Assembly: GCF_031450785.1 (NCBI RefSeq)
Contig: NZ_JARTWB010000001.1
Location: forward strand, 186,001 to 250,000
Length of the DNA stretch: 64,000 nucleotides
Reading direction: 5' to 3'
Origin: Caballeronia sp. LZ062
GTDB taxonomy: Bacteria; Pseudomonadota; Gammaproteobacteria; Burkholderiales; Burkholderiaceae
Part shown: in pieces, positions 36,507-44,854 of the stretch
Layout: each line of letters starts with the position of its first letter
Numbering within the stretch: position 1 is the stretch's first letter
Translations under genes and position numbers: made by a program
Notes under the pieces: generated by a model
Database searches by the model: none
Told to the model about the DNA's origin: nothing
Seen by the model: the letters and a program-made list of their open reading frames with translations, nothing else

Positions 36507-37081
36507 GTCGCGATCTCCGTGTCATGCCACGCACGCTCGATGATGCGCGCGGCTTCACTCATATCTTTCGCGATCGCATCGGGTTCGCGCATGGGGCCGC
36601 GTTGCCAGAGCGTCTCGTTGCCGTTGTCGATCAACACAGCGCGACATCCGGCGCGATGCCCCGCTTCGATATCGTCGAGAATGTCGCCGACGAACCAGCT
36701 TCGCCGCAAATCGACGCCGAGCTCGCGCGCCGCGCGTTGAATCATGCCGGGTGCCGGCTTGCGGCAATCGCATACGCGGGCATACCGCGCGACCGTGCCT
36801 TGCGGATGATGCGGGCACCAGTAGACGCCCGCCAGCCGCGCGCCCGCTTCCGCAGCGAGTTCGTGCAGCTTGCGTTCGACAGGTTGAAGCGCCGCTTCAT
36901 CGAACTTGCCGAGCGCGACGCCGCTCTGATTGCTGATCACGACGATCGGCACGTCCATGCGCGCGAAGATGGCGAGTGCATCGCGTGCGCCATGCGCGAG
37001 ACGCATCTTGTCGGGATCGACGTTATAAGGCACGTCGTCGAGCAGCGTGCCGTCCTTGTCGAGAAAGACGGCGGGTTTCAT
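36503..37081 (-). CDS. HAD-IIIA phosphatase, GmhB-like heptose bisphosphatase
   Basis: A 192-aa HAD-superfamily phosphatase. The nucleophile motif DKDGTLLDD is at residues 8-16, the second motif SNQSG near 51 and the final acidic motif GDILDDIEAG near 144. A zinc loop with CPHHP near 90 and CDCRKP near 105 is characteristic of GmhB, which makes D-glycero-D-manno-heptose 1-phosphate from the 1,7-bisphosphate. No gmhA, hldE or hldD homologue lies in the window, so it either adds to the housekeeping heptose pathway or acts on another sugar phosphate. It overlaps both neighbours by 4 bp. Confidence 0.87.
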   Translation of the reverse strand: MKPAVFLDKDGTLLDDVPYNVDPDKMRLAHGARDALAIFARMDVPIVVISNQSGVALGKFDEAALQPVERKLHELAAEAGARLAGVYWCPHHPQGTVARYARVCDCRKPAPGMIQRAARELGVDLRRSWFVGDILDDIEAGHRAGCRAVLIDNGNETLWQRGPMREPDAIAKDMSEAARIIERAWHDTEIAT

Positions 37082-38367
37082 GCGGTGGCGCTGCCATATG
37101 CGGCACGCCGGCTATCGAGGTCCTGCGCCATGTCCACGCCCGCAACGCGCGCATACACGCGTTCGAGCGACTGCGCGACGCCCGACCACGTGAACATCGC
37201 GCGCGCGCGTTCGAGGCCCGCTGCGCCCATGCGTTCGGCGAGCAGCGGGTCGCGCTTGAGCACGGCAAGCGCATCGGCGAGTGCGCGCGGATCTTTTGGC
37301 GGAACCAGCAATCCAGTTTCGTTATGCGCCACCGAATAGCGAATGCCGCCCACGTCCGCGCCGATGACCGGCCGGCCGCACGCCATGGCTTCGAGCGGCG
37401 TGATGCCGAAAGGCTCGTACCACGGCGTCGTCACGAATACATCGGCTGCGTTGTAGAAGGTCTTCAGGCGTTGCCTTCCATGTCGGCCGAGAAAGTTCAC
37501 CTTGTCGGCCACGCCGCATTCGTTTGCGATGCCGCGCAAGCGGCCGATTTCCGGTGTCGCGATTTCGTTCGCTTCATCCGAATTGCCGCCGATCACATAG
37601 AGATGCGCGTCTTCTTTCAGTTCGCGATTGCACAGGCCGATGCCGCGCACCACGTTGTCGATGCCTTTGCGCGGCACCATGCGTCCCAGTTGCAGCACAA
37701 TGAAGCGGTCTTGCGGCCAGCCGAGACGTTCACGCGCTTCGGCCTTCTTCATCGGATGAAACTCGGTGCTGTCGAAGCCGCAGGGCACCAGGTCGATGCG
37801 TTCGCGCTCAGCGTGATAGAGCGACACGAGGTCCGTTTCGTCTTGCGGACACTCGGCGATGACCGAATCCGATTCACGCACGAGCGCGTCTTCGATCTCG
37901 AAGCGCTCGTCGGGAAAGCCATCGCCCGCGCCTTGATGAATGCGTCGCACGCGGCCGAGCGCATGAAACGTAGTGACGAGCGGCACGCCTAGCGCCTCCT
38001 TGATACGCATTCCAACGAGACCGGACATGAAGAAGTTCGCATGAACGACGTGATAGGGCGTCGCCTGCTTCTTGAAGTAGCCGATCATGAAGCGAGCGAA
38101 CTCGTCCATGTGCGCCAAAAGCTGTTCCTTCGGCAATTGCACGGGCGGTCCGGCCGGCACGTTGATGACGCGGATGCCGCGAATGCGTTCGAAGCGCGAG
38201 ACCAGCGGCAACAGGGAACGGTCGCGGCGCGTGAAGACATCCACTTGGTGACCGTTGCGTGCGAGCTGTCGCGCGACATGCGCGACATAGATATTCTGCC
38301 CGCCGCTATCGACGCCGCCCGCCACCGCGAGAGGCGACGCATGCTCACTGATAAGTGCGATCTTCAC
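37078..38367 (-). CDS. glycosyltransferase family 4
   Basis: A 429-aa GT-B enzyme. The N-terminal half has VKIALISEHASPLAVAGGVD and SGGQNIYVAHVARQLARNGH, shared with MshA and sucrose-phosphate-synthase-like enzymes. The donor site has LGRMVPRKGIDNVVRGI near residue 228 and PWYEPFGITPLEAMACGRPV near 315, with the E-x7-E pair. I chose the GTG at 38367 because GAGGGGG lies 7 nt before it; an in-frame ATG at 38400 has no good ribosome-binding site. About 200 bp separate it from the upstream GT2 gene, so an internal promoter is possible. The next gene overlaps by 4 bp. Confidence 0.88.
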   Translation of the reverse strand: MKIALISEHASPLAVAGGVDSGGQNIYVAHVARQLARNGHQVDVFTRRDRSLLPLVSRFERIRGIRVINVPAGPPVQLPKEQLLAHMDEFARFMIGYFKKQATPYHVVHANFFMSGLVGMRIKEALGVPLVTTFHALGRVRRIHQGAGDGFPDERFEIEDALVRESDSVIAECPQDETDLVSLYHAERERIDLVPCGFDSTEFHPMKKAEARERLGWPQDRFIVLQLGRMVPRKGIDNVVRGIGLCNRELKEDAHLYVIGGNSDEANEIATPEIGRLRGIANECGVADKVNFLGRHGRQRLKTFYNAADVFVTTPWYEPFGITPLEAMACGRPVIGADVGGIRYSVAHNETGLLVPPKDPRALADALAVLKRDPLLAERMGAAGLERARAMFTWSGVAQSLERVYARVAGVDMAQDLDSRRAAYGSATA

Positions 38368-38564
38368 GTGTAGGCCCCCTCGATTGGCGTTGTTCGACAT
38401 GGACTTCGAGTCGTTGCACGCGCGCAAAAGTTGCCGCGTCTTTCGAAGCTTGCAGGGCTCACAGCATTCGTTGTGCCACGAGCGCAAAAAATCGCAGAAT
38501 CGTTGGTTCGTTGCTGTACGAACAAAATTTCCTTAGACGCGGGGTAACCAACAGAGGCGCGGTT

Positions 38565-39533
38565 TTACACGGCGCGTGTAGCGTCTGCCCGCGTGAGCGT
38601 GGTTTCGCTGGCCTGTTGGCGCGCATGGCGGCGGTCGTCTTCGCGCACGATCGATCGCATGACCTGCACGTGCCGGCCCACTACGCGCCGATGCGACAGC
38701 GCCCAGGGCAAACCGCGCAACATCTGCATAGCATCGCGCCAGAACGTGCCTTCGCGACGCATGACGGCGAACGCCTGCATGCTCGCTTGGACGGCTTCAC
38801 GCAACGGCAGGCGCAGCCACGCGACCCACGCGGCGTTGCGCGCGAGCAGACGCCTGCGCAGTGCGCTGTCGCGTATCGGCGAGGGATGATGATGCAGCAC
38901 GAGCTCGTCGGCATAGACGAGCGCGTGGCCGTGGTCCAGCATGTCGAGCGCGAGCAGCGACTCTTCACCGCCTATGAAAAGCCGTGGCTCATAGCCGCCC
39001 ATCGTTCGATAGACGCTCGTGCGGAACACGCTCGCACCGGCCATGTAACCGACGAGCGCGGGTCCCGGCAAGCCATTCGCGCCCAGCGGACTGACGCGCA
39101 TACGTTCGCAGGTTTCGTCGGCATCGCCGTTTTCGCCGACGACCACGCGCGCACTCAGCACCGCGACACGCGGCGAGGCGTCGAGGATGTCCGCTGCGCG
39201 CGAGAGCGAACCCGGGCCCCACCACGTATCGTCGTCGCAGAACGCGACGTACTCGGTGCGCACCTTCTCCACGCCGAGGTTGCGGCCCGCCGCGCCCATA
39301 TTCGACGGCGCGACCACCAGTTCGACAAACGGGAAGGCTTGCGCGACGCGCGTGGCCGTATCGTCGGACGATGCGTTGTCGACCACCACGATGTCGATGC
39401 GATCCGGCAAGGCCGCGAGTCTTCCCAGCGTGTCGAGCACTTGATCCGCGCGGTTGTAGGTCAGCACGACCACGGTCACGCGCGCGGCCTCGTCGTGAGC
39501 AGGGCGCGCGAGGGGTTGCGGGAGCGCGCTCAT
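38565..39533 (-). CDS. glycosyltransferase family 2
   Basis: A 322-aa GT-A enzyme with VTVVVLTYNRADQVLDTLGR near residue 19, IDIVVVDNASSDDTATRV near 46, GAAGRNLGVEKV near 80 and the DXD-type FCDDDTWWGPGSL near 98. A later HHHPSPIRDSALRRR segment probably lies near the acceptor site. No transmembrane helix is evident, unlike the GT2 at 32512. Its start codon overlaps the PIG-L stop as ATGA, so the two are coupled; a GT2-deacetylase pair suggests an N-acetylated sugar is added and then deacetylated, or the reverse. Confidence 0.87.
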   Translation of the reverse strand: MSALPQPLARPAHDEAARVTVVVLTYNRADQVLDTLGRLAALPDRIDIVVVDNASSDDTATRVAQAFPFVELVVAPSNMGAAGRNLGVEKVRTEYVAFCDDDTWWGPGSLSRAADILDASPRVAVLSARVVVGENGDADETCERMRVSPLGANGLPGPALVGYMAGASVFRTSVYRTMGGYEPRLFIGGEESLLALDMLDHGHALVYADELVLHHHPSPIRDSALRRRLLARNAAWVAWLRLPLREAVQASMQAFAVMRREGTFWRDAMQMLRGLPWALSHRRVVGRHVQVMRSIVREDDRRHARQQASETTLTRADATRAV

Positions 39534-40249
39534 GCGCGCTTCTCCGCGCGTTCGAGCGTCCAGAAACGCTCTGGCAGATACACGTCGCCATATCCGTCCG
39601 GCCCGAATGCCTTGAGCTGGCTCGGATACGCGTTCACGGCGTCGCGCTTCATGGCTTCGCGGCGCTGTGCTTCGGCGGGCTCCGGCGGGCGCGGATTGAG
39701 CGGTGTCGCGTCGATGCCGCGTTCCAGCAGATCAGCGAGACGCTGCTGCAAGAGCGCACGCTTGCATCGATACAGCGCCTCTTCGTAGGCCACGCAGGGC
39801 AAATCGCGATGATGCAGCCACGCATCGCAGGCGGCTTCGTGAACGAGCGCGTGATCCGAATGAAAGAGGCCGAGCGGAATCATCAGCACGTTCGGCCGAT
39901 ACTTCGCGATGACGTCGAGAAATGCTTGCGTCAACGCGCTGCGCGTGGGCTTGTCGGCATCGTGGGCAAACGGGATGTATTGCGAATCGAGAAAGCCCAG
40001 ATGCTGCGGCGTCGCGCCGAGCAATGCAAGCGCGCGGTTGTCCTCTTCGATGCGCGCGGCCATCGCCTGCCGCGCGTCCGCGAAGCCGCATTGGGCGTCC
40101 CAATCCGTGTGGGCATCGGCGGCGGGGCATCCGGTGAACACCGTGCAGACGAGCACGTCCGGCGCGCCCGCAAGCGAGGCGCCGCAGCCGAGCACGGCGT
40201 CGTCGAGGTGAGGGGAGATCAGCAGGGTTCTGGGCGGGACGTCGATCAT
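39530..40249 (-). CDS. PIG-L/LmbE-family deacetylase
   Basis: A 239-aa zinc-dependent N-deacetylase. The metal/catalytic motif SPHLDDAVLGCG is at residues 12-23 and the second metal His in GLFHSDHALVHEAA near 137. Family members deacetylate GlcNAc-type sugars (PIG-L, MshB, BshB). The start at 40249 is chosen because it begins directly before the conserved TLLISPHLDD strand; the 41 codons upstream look like spacer. It is in the minus-strand glycan cluster, 73 bp after the outer-membrane protein gene. Confidence 0.87.
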   Translation of the reverse strand: MIDVPPRTLLISPHLDDAVLGCGASLAGAPDVLVCTVFTGCPAADAHTDWDAQCGFADARQAMAARIEEDNRALALLGATPQHLGFLDSQYIPFAHDADKPTRSALTQAFLDVIAKYRPNVLMIPLGLFHSDHALVHEAACDAWLHHRDLPCVAYEEALYRCKRALLQQRLADLLERGIDATPLNPRPPEPAEAQRREAMKRDAVNAYPSQLKAFGPDGYGDVYLPERFWTLERAEKRA

Positions 40250-40322
40250 GGAGGAGCCGTTGAGAGCGGATGACGGCTCGTCCAAACGCAAGTACCGCGC
40301 CAGCCGGTTTGCAGCGGCCCGG

Positions 40323-41366
40323 TCAGAAACGCATGCCGATGCCCGCCTCGATGATGTCCGCGTCGCGGTCATAGCGCGTCACCATGCGGTTCCACGTCGC
40401 TCGAACGAGCCAGCGATTCGTGAAACGATAACTCGCCGACAGCGAGACGAGGCCCGCGAAACGGCCGTCGCCGGTGCGGTTTTGCGGCAGATCGTCGTTC
40501 TGCGTGATCGACAGATACGGGCCCGCGCCGACGCCGAGCGTCAGCCGATCGTCGAAGAATGCGCGGGTTGCCCACAGTTGCGCGGCGACGCCGTCGCGGC
40601 GCGACTGAACGTGGCCGCCCTCGTGCAGGTACGACGCGCTGAAGTCGACATACTTCCACAGCCCGCGCCGGTATTCGATGCTTTCCGCCACGTTCGATTC
40701 CGAGTCCAGGCTGTTCAGGATCGTCGTGCCGACCATGACCGTCATTTCGTTGCCGGTGACGTTCGTGATGCGCGACGGCGCGCGCTCGCGCGGGCCACGG
40801 CCGTTTGGTGCGTCGAGCTGATAGCCGATGCCGAACAGCAGGGCCGTCGTGTCGGGACCGCCGAACGCCTGCACGCGATTGAGCTTCATCTCCGCGATCC
40901 AGCGGTTGTCGAAGTAATACGCGGCGCGCAGCGTGAAGAGGCCGCCCCAGCCGTGCGTGTTGGAATAATCGCCGCCGGCGCGGGCCTCGCTGGTATCGAA
41001 ATAGCGGTACGGCCCCGCGCCCGCCGACAGTTCCAGGCGCTTATTCCAGAGCGGAAGCCGTCCCCACAACTGCGCCGCCTGACCGTCACGGTGATGATTG
41101 GGAATATGGCCTTCGTTAATCCAGGAGAAACTCCAGGCCGCATACGGGCCGAGGCCTTCGCGGTAGCTTGCTTCCCAGGAATAGGTGTTCTGGCTGCCGC
41201 TCTTGAGCGGTCCGGCGAGAATGGAGAACTCCTGCGCCTGCGCAGTCCGCGCCGCGACGCAGAGCGCGACGCCGGCCAACGTCAGGGCAGCAAGTGTGAA
41301 ACGGTTTCGTCGGTGGAGAGTGGGCGGCACTACGAGTCGATTAGAGGTGGAGGTTCGTCGGAGCAT
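40323..41366 (-). CDS. outer-membrane beta-barrel protein with internal duplication
   Basis: A 347-aa exported protein. The signal peptide spans about residues 1-45 (FTLAALTLAGVALCVAA, then TAQAQ). The mature part is two homologous halves of about 140 residues, 47-184 and 207-347. Each has an RDG-x-AAQLW strand and a GAGPY turn (residues 93-120 and 257-284), and ends with a strand of alternating aromatic residues. The last residue is Phe, the usual BAM signal. It resembles no transporter I can name. As the first gene of the cluster it may display or export the glycan or modify it at the surface; this is inference. Confidence 0.75.
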   Translation of the reverse strand: MLRRTSTSNRLVVPPTLHRRNRFTLAALTLAGVALCVAARTAQAQEFSILAGPLKSGSQNTYSWEASYREGLGPYAAWSFSWINEGHIPNHHRDGQAAQLWGRLPLWNKRLELSAGAGPYRYFDTSEARAGGDYSNTHGWGGLFTLRAAYYFDNRWIAEMKLNRVQAFGGPDTTALLFGIGYQLDAPNGRGPRERAPSRITNVTGNEMTVMVGTTILNSLDSESNVAESIEYRRGLWKYVDFSASYLHEGGHVQSRRDGVAAQLWATRAFFDDRLTLGVGAGPYLSITQNDDLPQNRTGDGRFAGLVSLSASYRFTNRWLVRATWNRMVTRYDRDADIIEAGIGMRF

Positions 41367-41514
41367 AGCGTCTAAATGAGAATCATGCAGATTTCGCGGC
41401 GCTCCAATGTTGGTCGACGCACGTCCGGAATCTTGATTTCCCGCTAAAAATAGGGCGTCACGTCCCGCACGCTTCTTCAATCGCCACGCGGGCTACTTCC
41501 AGAGCGAGAGTCGA

Positions 41515-41802
41515 ATGGACGCCATTCCAGTGGAGTACCGGGGCTGCGAGTTGTCGGCGGTCGTCGTGCATGCCGCGGGCGAATTCGTCGCGACGGTTCT
41601 GATCGAGCGTCCCGGCGGTGTGCGGCGTGCGGTCGGGCCGTTTCGACCGTTCCCGACGGCGAAGGCGGCCGAACAGTTCGCCATTCAATACGGGAAGGAC
41701 GAACTGGACGGACGGCACGAGCGGCGCGGCCTATACGTCGGGGCGCACGACGATCCGGCGGTTCGACGCTCAACGGCCTTCGCGCCTCGGCGTCCTTCCT
41801 AG
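41515..41802 (+). CDS. small hypothetical protein
   Basis: A 95-aa protein, soluble, with no signal peptide. It opens IPVEYRGCELSAVVVHAAGE and continues with a beta-rich pattern ending near residue 60 (KAAEQFAIQYGKDELDG), then a basic tail. It looks like a small conserved Burkholderiaceae family of unknown function. GCGAGAG lies before the ATG. It is divergent from the outer-membrane protein gene across about 150 bp. Confidence 0.6.
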   Translation: MDAIPVEYRGCELSAVVVHAAGEFVATVLIERPGGVRRAVGPFRPFPTAKAAEQFAIQYGKDELDGRHERRGLYVGAHDDPAVRRSTAFAPRRPS

Positions 41803-42402
41803 CCGCGCGATCGATCGCTGCCGCTGCGCCGCTTCGAAAAGCGACGGTCCGTCGCGCCGTACGGCCCGGGATCATGCCGTCGCGTGCGGCCAGCCTGCTG
41901 GCGGCGCCATAGGCTTGCTGCCCGCGAACGCCAACCGTGCGCGCCACGCGGCATGCGGTTGGACCCCCCGCGTGCTCTGAGCAGTCGTCTCCATGCTGCT
42001 CGGGACGCTCCTTGGCAATCCGGCGTCGTCGATTGCGAACGTCGCCTTGCTCATAACCTTTGACGCAACTAGGACGATACGGTCTGGAACGCCACGGAAT
42101 GTCCGCTCGCAATCGCCGTCTCGGTGTCGCATGCATCGCGCTCGTCAAAGAGGCCGAACGACGCGCAACCGGCGATCGTGCGCGTCCTGAATAAGCGACA
42201 GCGCGCCGGAACGCGACAGTGCGTTCATCCACGTCTGCACGTCCTACAATTGAGCGCGGATGGCAGATTCTCCGCGCGCGAGATACTTCGGTTGACGCAA
42301 TAATTTGCAAGTTCGTTGACCGCAACGGATATGCTACGGCCCCTTGCGCGCGGCTCTTGCGCCGCGCTTCGTGCGTCCACGCTATTCACTTGCCGGTACA
42401 AC
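41803..42402. other. 600-bp region without a recognised gene
   Basis: Open frames here are short or arginine/serine-rich in the way of shadow frames, and none gives a recognisable protein. I see no tRNA, strong hairpin or repeat. The right part (from about 42240) is more AT-rich and probably contains the promoter of the GT34-like gene. Confidence 0.5.
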
Positions 42403-43749
42403 ATGGTCACACTGGTTAGCTGTTTTTCCGACCGCCGCGCGACATCGTCACGCGACAACCACGCCGAGTTCTGCCGCCGAACGCAAGCGGTCCATTGCGA
42501 CGAGTCGATCTCGAGCAGCGCCGACTCACTCGAACTCGGCGTCCTCTTCAAATACCAAATGATCAGCGACCGGCTCGCGCGCGCCGCGGACGGGGAAATC
42601 CTTATCTTTGCGACCGAGAATGCGCTCTTCGTTCGCTTCGAGGATTTCGGCCGAATCATGGAAGGGCGAGACAGTCTCGTCACGAAAGGCTTCTTCGGCG
42701 TCAATACGGAAATGTTCGTCATCCGAAATACCGAGGAGAACCGACGCATTGCACGAGGCATGGCCGCACGATGCCGCGCCTTCTACGAATACGGCAAATT
42801 CGTGACTGAAGAGGAATTGCTCGAAGCGTTCCCTGCCGTCGCAGACTGGGACTTGATGAACGGCGTGATACCGATCGCATCCATGTGGTCGGGGCAGCAT
42901 CCTGATCTGCGCGGGACGCCGGTGATTGCGGTATCGCTTGTCTATACGCCGCGTCTTTATAGCAAGTATGGTCCGCGCTGGCGGGCGGTGTTCGCACAGC
43001 ACGTGAACGCGTGCCATGCGGCGGGCCACAGCGCGTTCTTCGACGTTCCACCGCCGCCTCAATGCGATACCGACGAGCCGCTAACCGTGTATCAGCCCGG
43101 CAAGCCTATCGCCGTCGTCATGCTATACACGCCGAACATCGCGAGTTACGCGCGCTTCGGCGAAGCAAGCCTGCGCGCGTTCTGCGAGCGTCACGGCTAT
43201 ACGCTCTACCAACATCGCGCCGTGCCTGCCGATTTTCAGCGCGAGGCATGCGGCAACTGGTCGAAGCCGTTCTTGTTAGCCAAGTATCTGCCGCATCACG
43301 AATGGGTGTTTTGGGTCGATGCCGATATCCTCGTCATGAACCCTTCGATCAAGCTCGAGGCGTTCACCGAAGGCCGCGATCGCGTGCTGACTGCGGATAT
43401 CTGCGGCTGGCGCTTCAATTCGGGCGTCATGGGCTTTCGCAACACAGAGGCGAACGCGAACGTGCTGCAAAGCGTGCTTGCTCGCGTGCTGGAGACCGAG
43501 GACATCAAGTACACGTTTTCCAGCCAGGGCGACCAGTTCTACTTCATGGAGCAGATGATTTCGCATGGTTTATGCCCCGAACCGGACTCGGCCGAACTCG
43601 TGAGCTTCAACGAACTCAACACGCCGTGGTATTACGCGAAGCCGGCCACGTTCATGTGCCATTTCCACGGGTTGAGCACCGAACTGCGGATGCTGTTCAT
43701 GTCGAACCACGCGGTTCCTGAAGGCGGATACCAATCGATTGAGGCGTAG
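42403..43749 (+). CDS. GT34-like (GMA12/MNN10-type) glycosyltransferase with degenerate N-terminal half
   Basis: A 448-aa protein. The C-terminal half (about 230-430) carries KPIAVVMLYTPNIASYARFG, KPFLLAKYLPHHEWVFWVDA with the DXD Asp306/Asp308, FNSGVMGFRNTEANANVLQS and a late CHFHGLSTELR, matching the galactosyl/xylosyl GT34 family, which is mostly eukaryotic. The N-terminal half (about 1-220) shows a similar order of segments, with EGRDSLVTKGFFGVNTEMFV corresponding to EGRDRVLTADICGWRFNSGV, but its DXD position reads ATENA. The start is uncertain: 42403 is the best ATG. It stands alone, outside the minus-strand cluster. Confidence 0.72.
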   Translation: MVTLVSCFSDRRATSSRDNHAEFCRRTQAVHCDESISSSADSLELGVLFKYQMISDRLARAADGEILIFATENALFVRFEDFGRIMEGRDSLVTKGFFGVNTEMFVIRNTEENRRIARGMAARCRAFYEYGKFVTEEELLEAFPAVADWDLMNGVIPIASMWSGQHPDLRGTPVIAVSLVYTPRLYSKYGPRWRAVFAQHVNACHAAGHSAFFDVPPPPQCDTDEPLTVYQPGKPIAVVMLYTPNIASYARFGEASLRAFCERHGYTLYQHRAVPADFQREACGNWSKPFLLAKYLPHHEWVFWVDADILVMNPSIKLEAFTEGRDRVLTADICGWRFNSGVMGFRNTEANANVLQSVLARVLETEDIKYTFSSQGDQFYFMEQMISHGLCPEPDSAELVSFNELNTPWYYAKPATFMCHFHGLSTELRMLFMSNHAVPEGGYQSIEA

Positions 43750-43819
43750 GGCACGCTGTCGCGCGGGACCATGGCTTGCTGCGAATTCCATGAACGATGA
43801 CTACGTCAACGGAGGCAGC

Positions 43820-44020
43820 ATGATTCAAGCCACAGGCGACAACCACGGCTCGCGCGCCACGGCCGACGACATGGACGAACCAGTGGGCGCGCCCGCCGCC
43901 AGCGAAACGCGGCAGGAAGACCTCGATGCCCGGGAAAAGCAGCATCATCCGCAGAGCGAGAATGCGCTGCCTACCGCGCAAGACAACAATCCCGTGCCGC
44001 CGGAATCGACGCGCGAATAG
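43820..44020 (+). CDS. small disordered hydrophilic protein
   Basis: A 66-aa protein rich in Asp, Glu, Ala, Gln and Pro, with no hydrophobic core or cysteines, so probably intrinsically disordered. It starts MIQATGDNHGSRATADDMDE and ends NNPVPPESTRE. GGAGG lies 6 nt before the ATG; an upstream in-frame ATG at 43790 lacks this. It is 26 bp upstream of the copper-binding protein gene and probably co-transcribed. Function unknown. Confidence 0.65.
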   Translation: MIQATGDNHGSRATADDMDEPVGAPAASETRQEDLDAREKQHHPQSENALPTAQDNNPVPPESTRE

Positions 44021-44046
44021 CCACCTGTCAGACGAGGACCAGTCGA

Positions 44047-44364
44047 ATGAGCGACTACATCGATTGCATCGCCGCACTGGACCGTTGCGCCGCCGCTTGC
44101 GATAACTGCGCATCCGCGTGCATTGCGGAAGGGCATCTGCCCGACATGGAAAAGTGCATCCGTCTCGATCTCGACTGCGCCGCGCTGTGCCGGTTCACGT
44201 CCGAGTCGCTTGCACGCGACACCCAGTTCATGCGCGACTTCTGCGATCTGTGCGCGCGAATCTGCGATGCATGCGCCGACGAGTGCAGCCGTCATACTGC
44301 CGCGCATTGCCAGGCGTGTAGCGATGCGTGCCGGAAGTGCGCGGAGGCGTGTCGGGCAATTTGA
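44047..44364 (+). CDS. four-helix bundle copper-binding protein (DUF326/Csp-like)
   Basis: A 105-aa cysteine-rich protein with 16 Cys spaced mostly three residues apart along helices (DRCAAACDNCASACIAEGH; CDLCARICDACADECSRH; CQACSDACRKCAEACRAI). This is the pattern of cytosolic Csp3-type copper-storage four-helix bundles, whose core binds many Cu(I) ions. No signal peptide is present, so it is cytosolic. GAGGAC precedes the ATG. The downstream sequence contains a DnaA-box-like pair. Confidence 0.88.
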   Translation: MSDYIDCIAALDRCAAACDNCASACIAEGHLPDMEKCIRLDLDCAALCRFTSESLARDTQFMRDFCDLCARICDACADECSRHTAAHCQACSDACRKCAEACRAI

Positions 44365-44381
44365 TGCCCGAAGCCAAGAAA

Positions 44382-44416
44382 ATATCCACAGTTTCTGTGC
44401 CCAACCCTGTGGACAA
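44382..44416. promoter_or_regulatory. two opposed DnaA-box-like 9-mers
   Basis: ATATCCACA (44382-44390) and TGTGGACAA (44408-44416, TTGTCCACA on the other strand) each differ from TTATCCACA by one base and face each other 17 bp apart. CACAG-TTT-CTGTG also forms a small hairpin here. No replication genes lie near, so an origin is unlikely. Confidence 0.3.
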
Positions 44417-44528
44417 GCCGGTGACGCGCGACCTAACCGCTTGACGCGACGAATAAAAATGCGCGCCGTCACACGGTGAGCGTCGCTTCGGTCTGCTACC
44501 GTGGCAGACGAACAGCAAAGGGGACAAC

Positions 44529-44756
44529 ATGAAGCGCAAGTCGTCGGGCGTGGCCGTGGTGGCGATACTCGTGGGCGTGGCCGTCGCGGTGACGCTCTAT
44601 ATCGCCAGCTTCGGCAGGTCGTCGCATCATGCGGGCATCGCAACGCCGACGCAGGACGCTGTCGCTGCGCACGACGTCTCCGCAAGCGAGGCAGCCATCA
44701 CGGCAGCGCCGATGGAGCCTGTTTCGGGCAGTCTCGACACGACCGCTGCACGCTAA
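44529..44756 (+). CDS. small single-pass membrane protein
   Basis: A 75-aa protein with one hydrophobic segment (residues 8-28, VAVVAILVGVAVAVTLYIAS) and an Ala/Thr/Ser-rich periplasmic tail. GGGGAC lies just before the ATG. No function is recognised. It lies between the copper-protein gene and the GH15 gene on the same strand. Confidence 0.65.
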   Translation: MKRKSSGVAVVAILVGVAVAVTLYIASFGRSSHHAGIATPTQDAVAAHDVSASEAAITAAPMEPVSGSLDTTAAR

Positions 44757-44854
44757 AATCGCGCATCGTCGCGTCGAAGCTTTGTCCTCGACACGACGCG
44801 TCACGGGAATGCCCCTTGCTCAACGGCTTGCAACGTCAAGCCGGAGCGCAACCG

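Noticed and set aside
41477..42325. 282-codon minus-strand frame over the gene-poor stretch
   Set aside because: Arg-rich, no ribosome-binding site, no recognisable motif; overlaps a better small plus-strand gene.
44382..44416. Replication origin from DnaA-like boxes
   Set aside because: Only two imperfect 9-mers, no AT-rich unwinding region, no dnaA/dnaN/rep genes.
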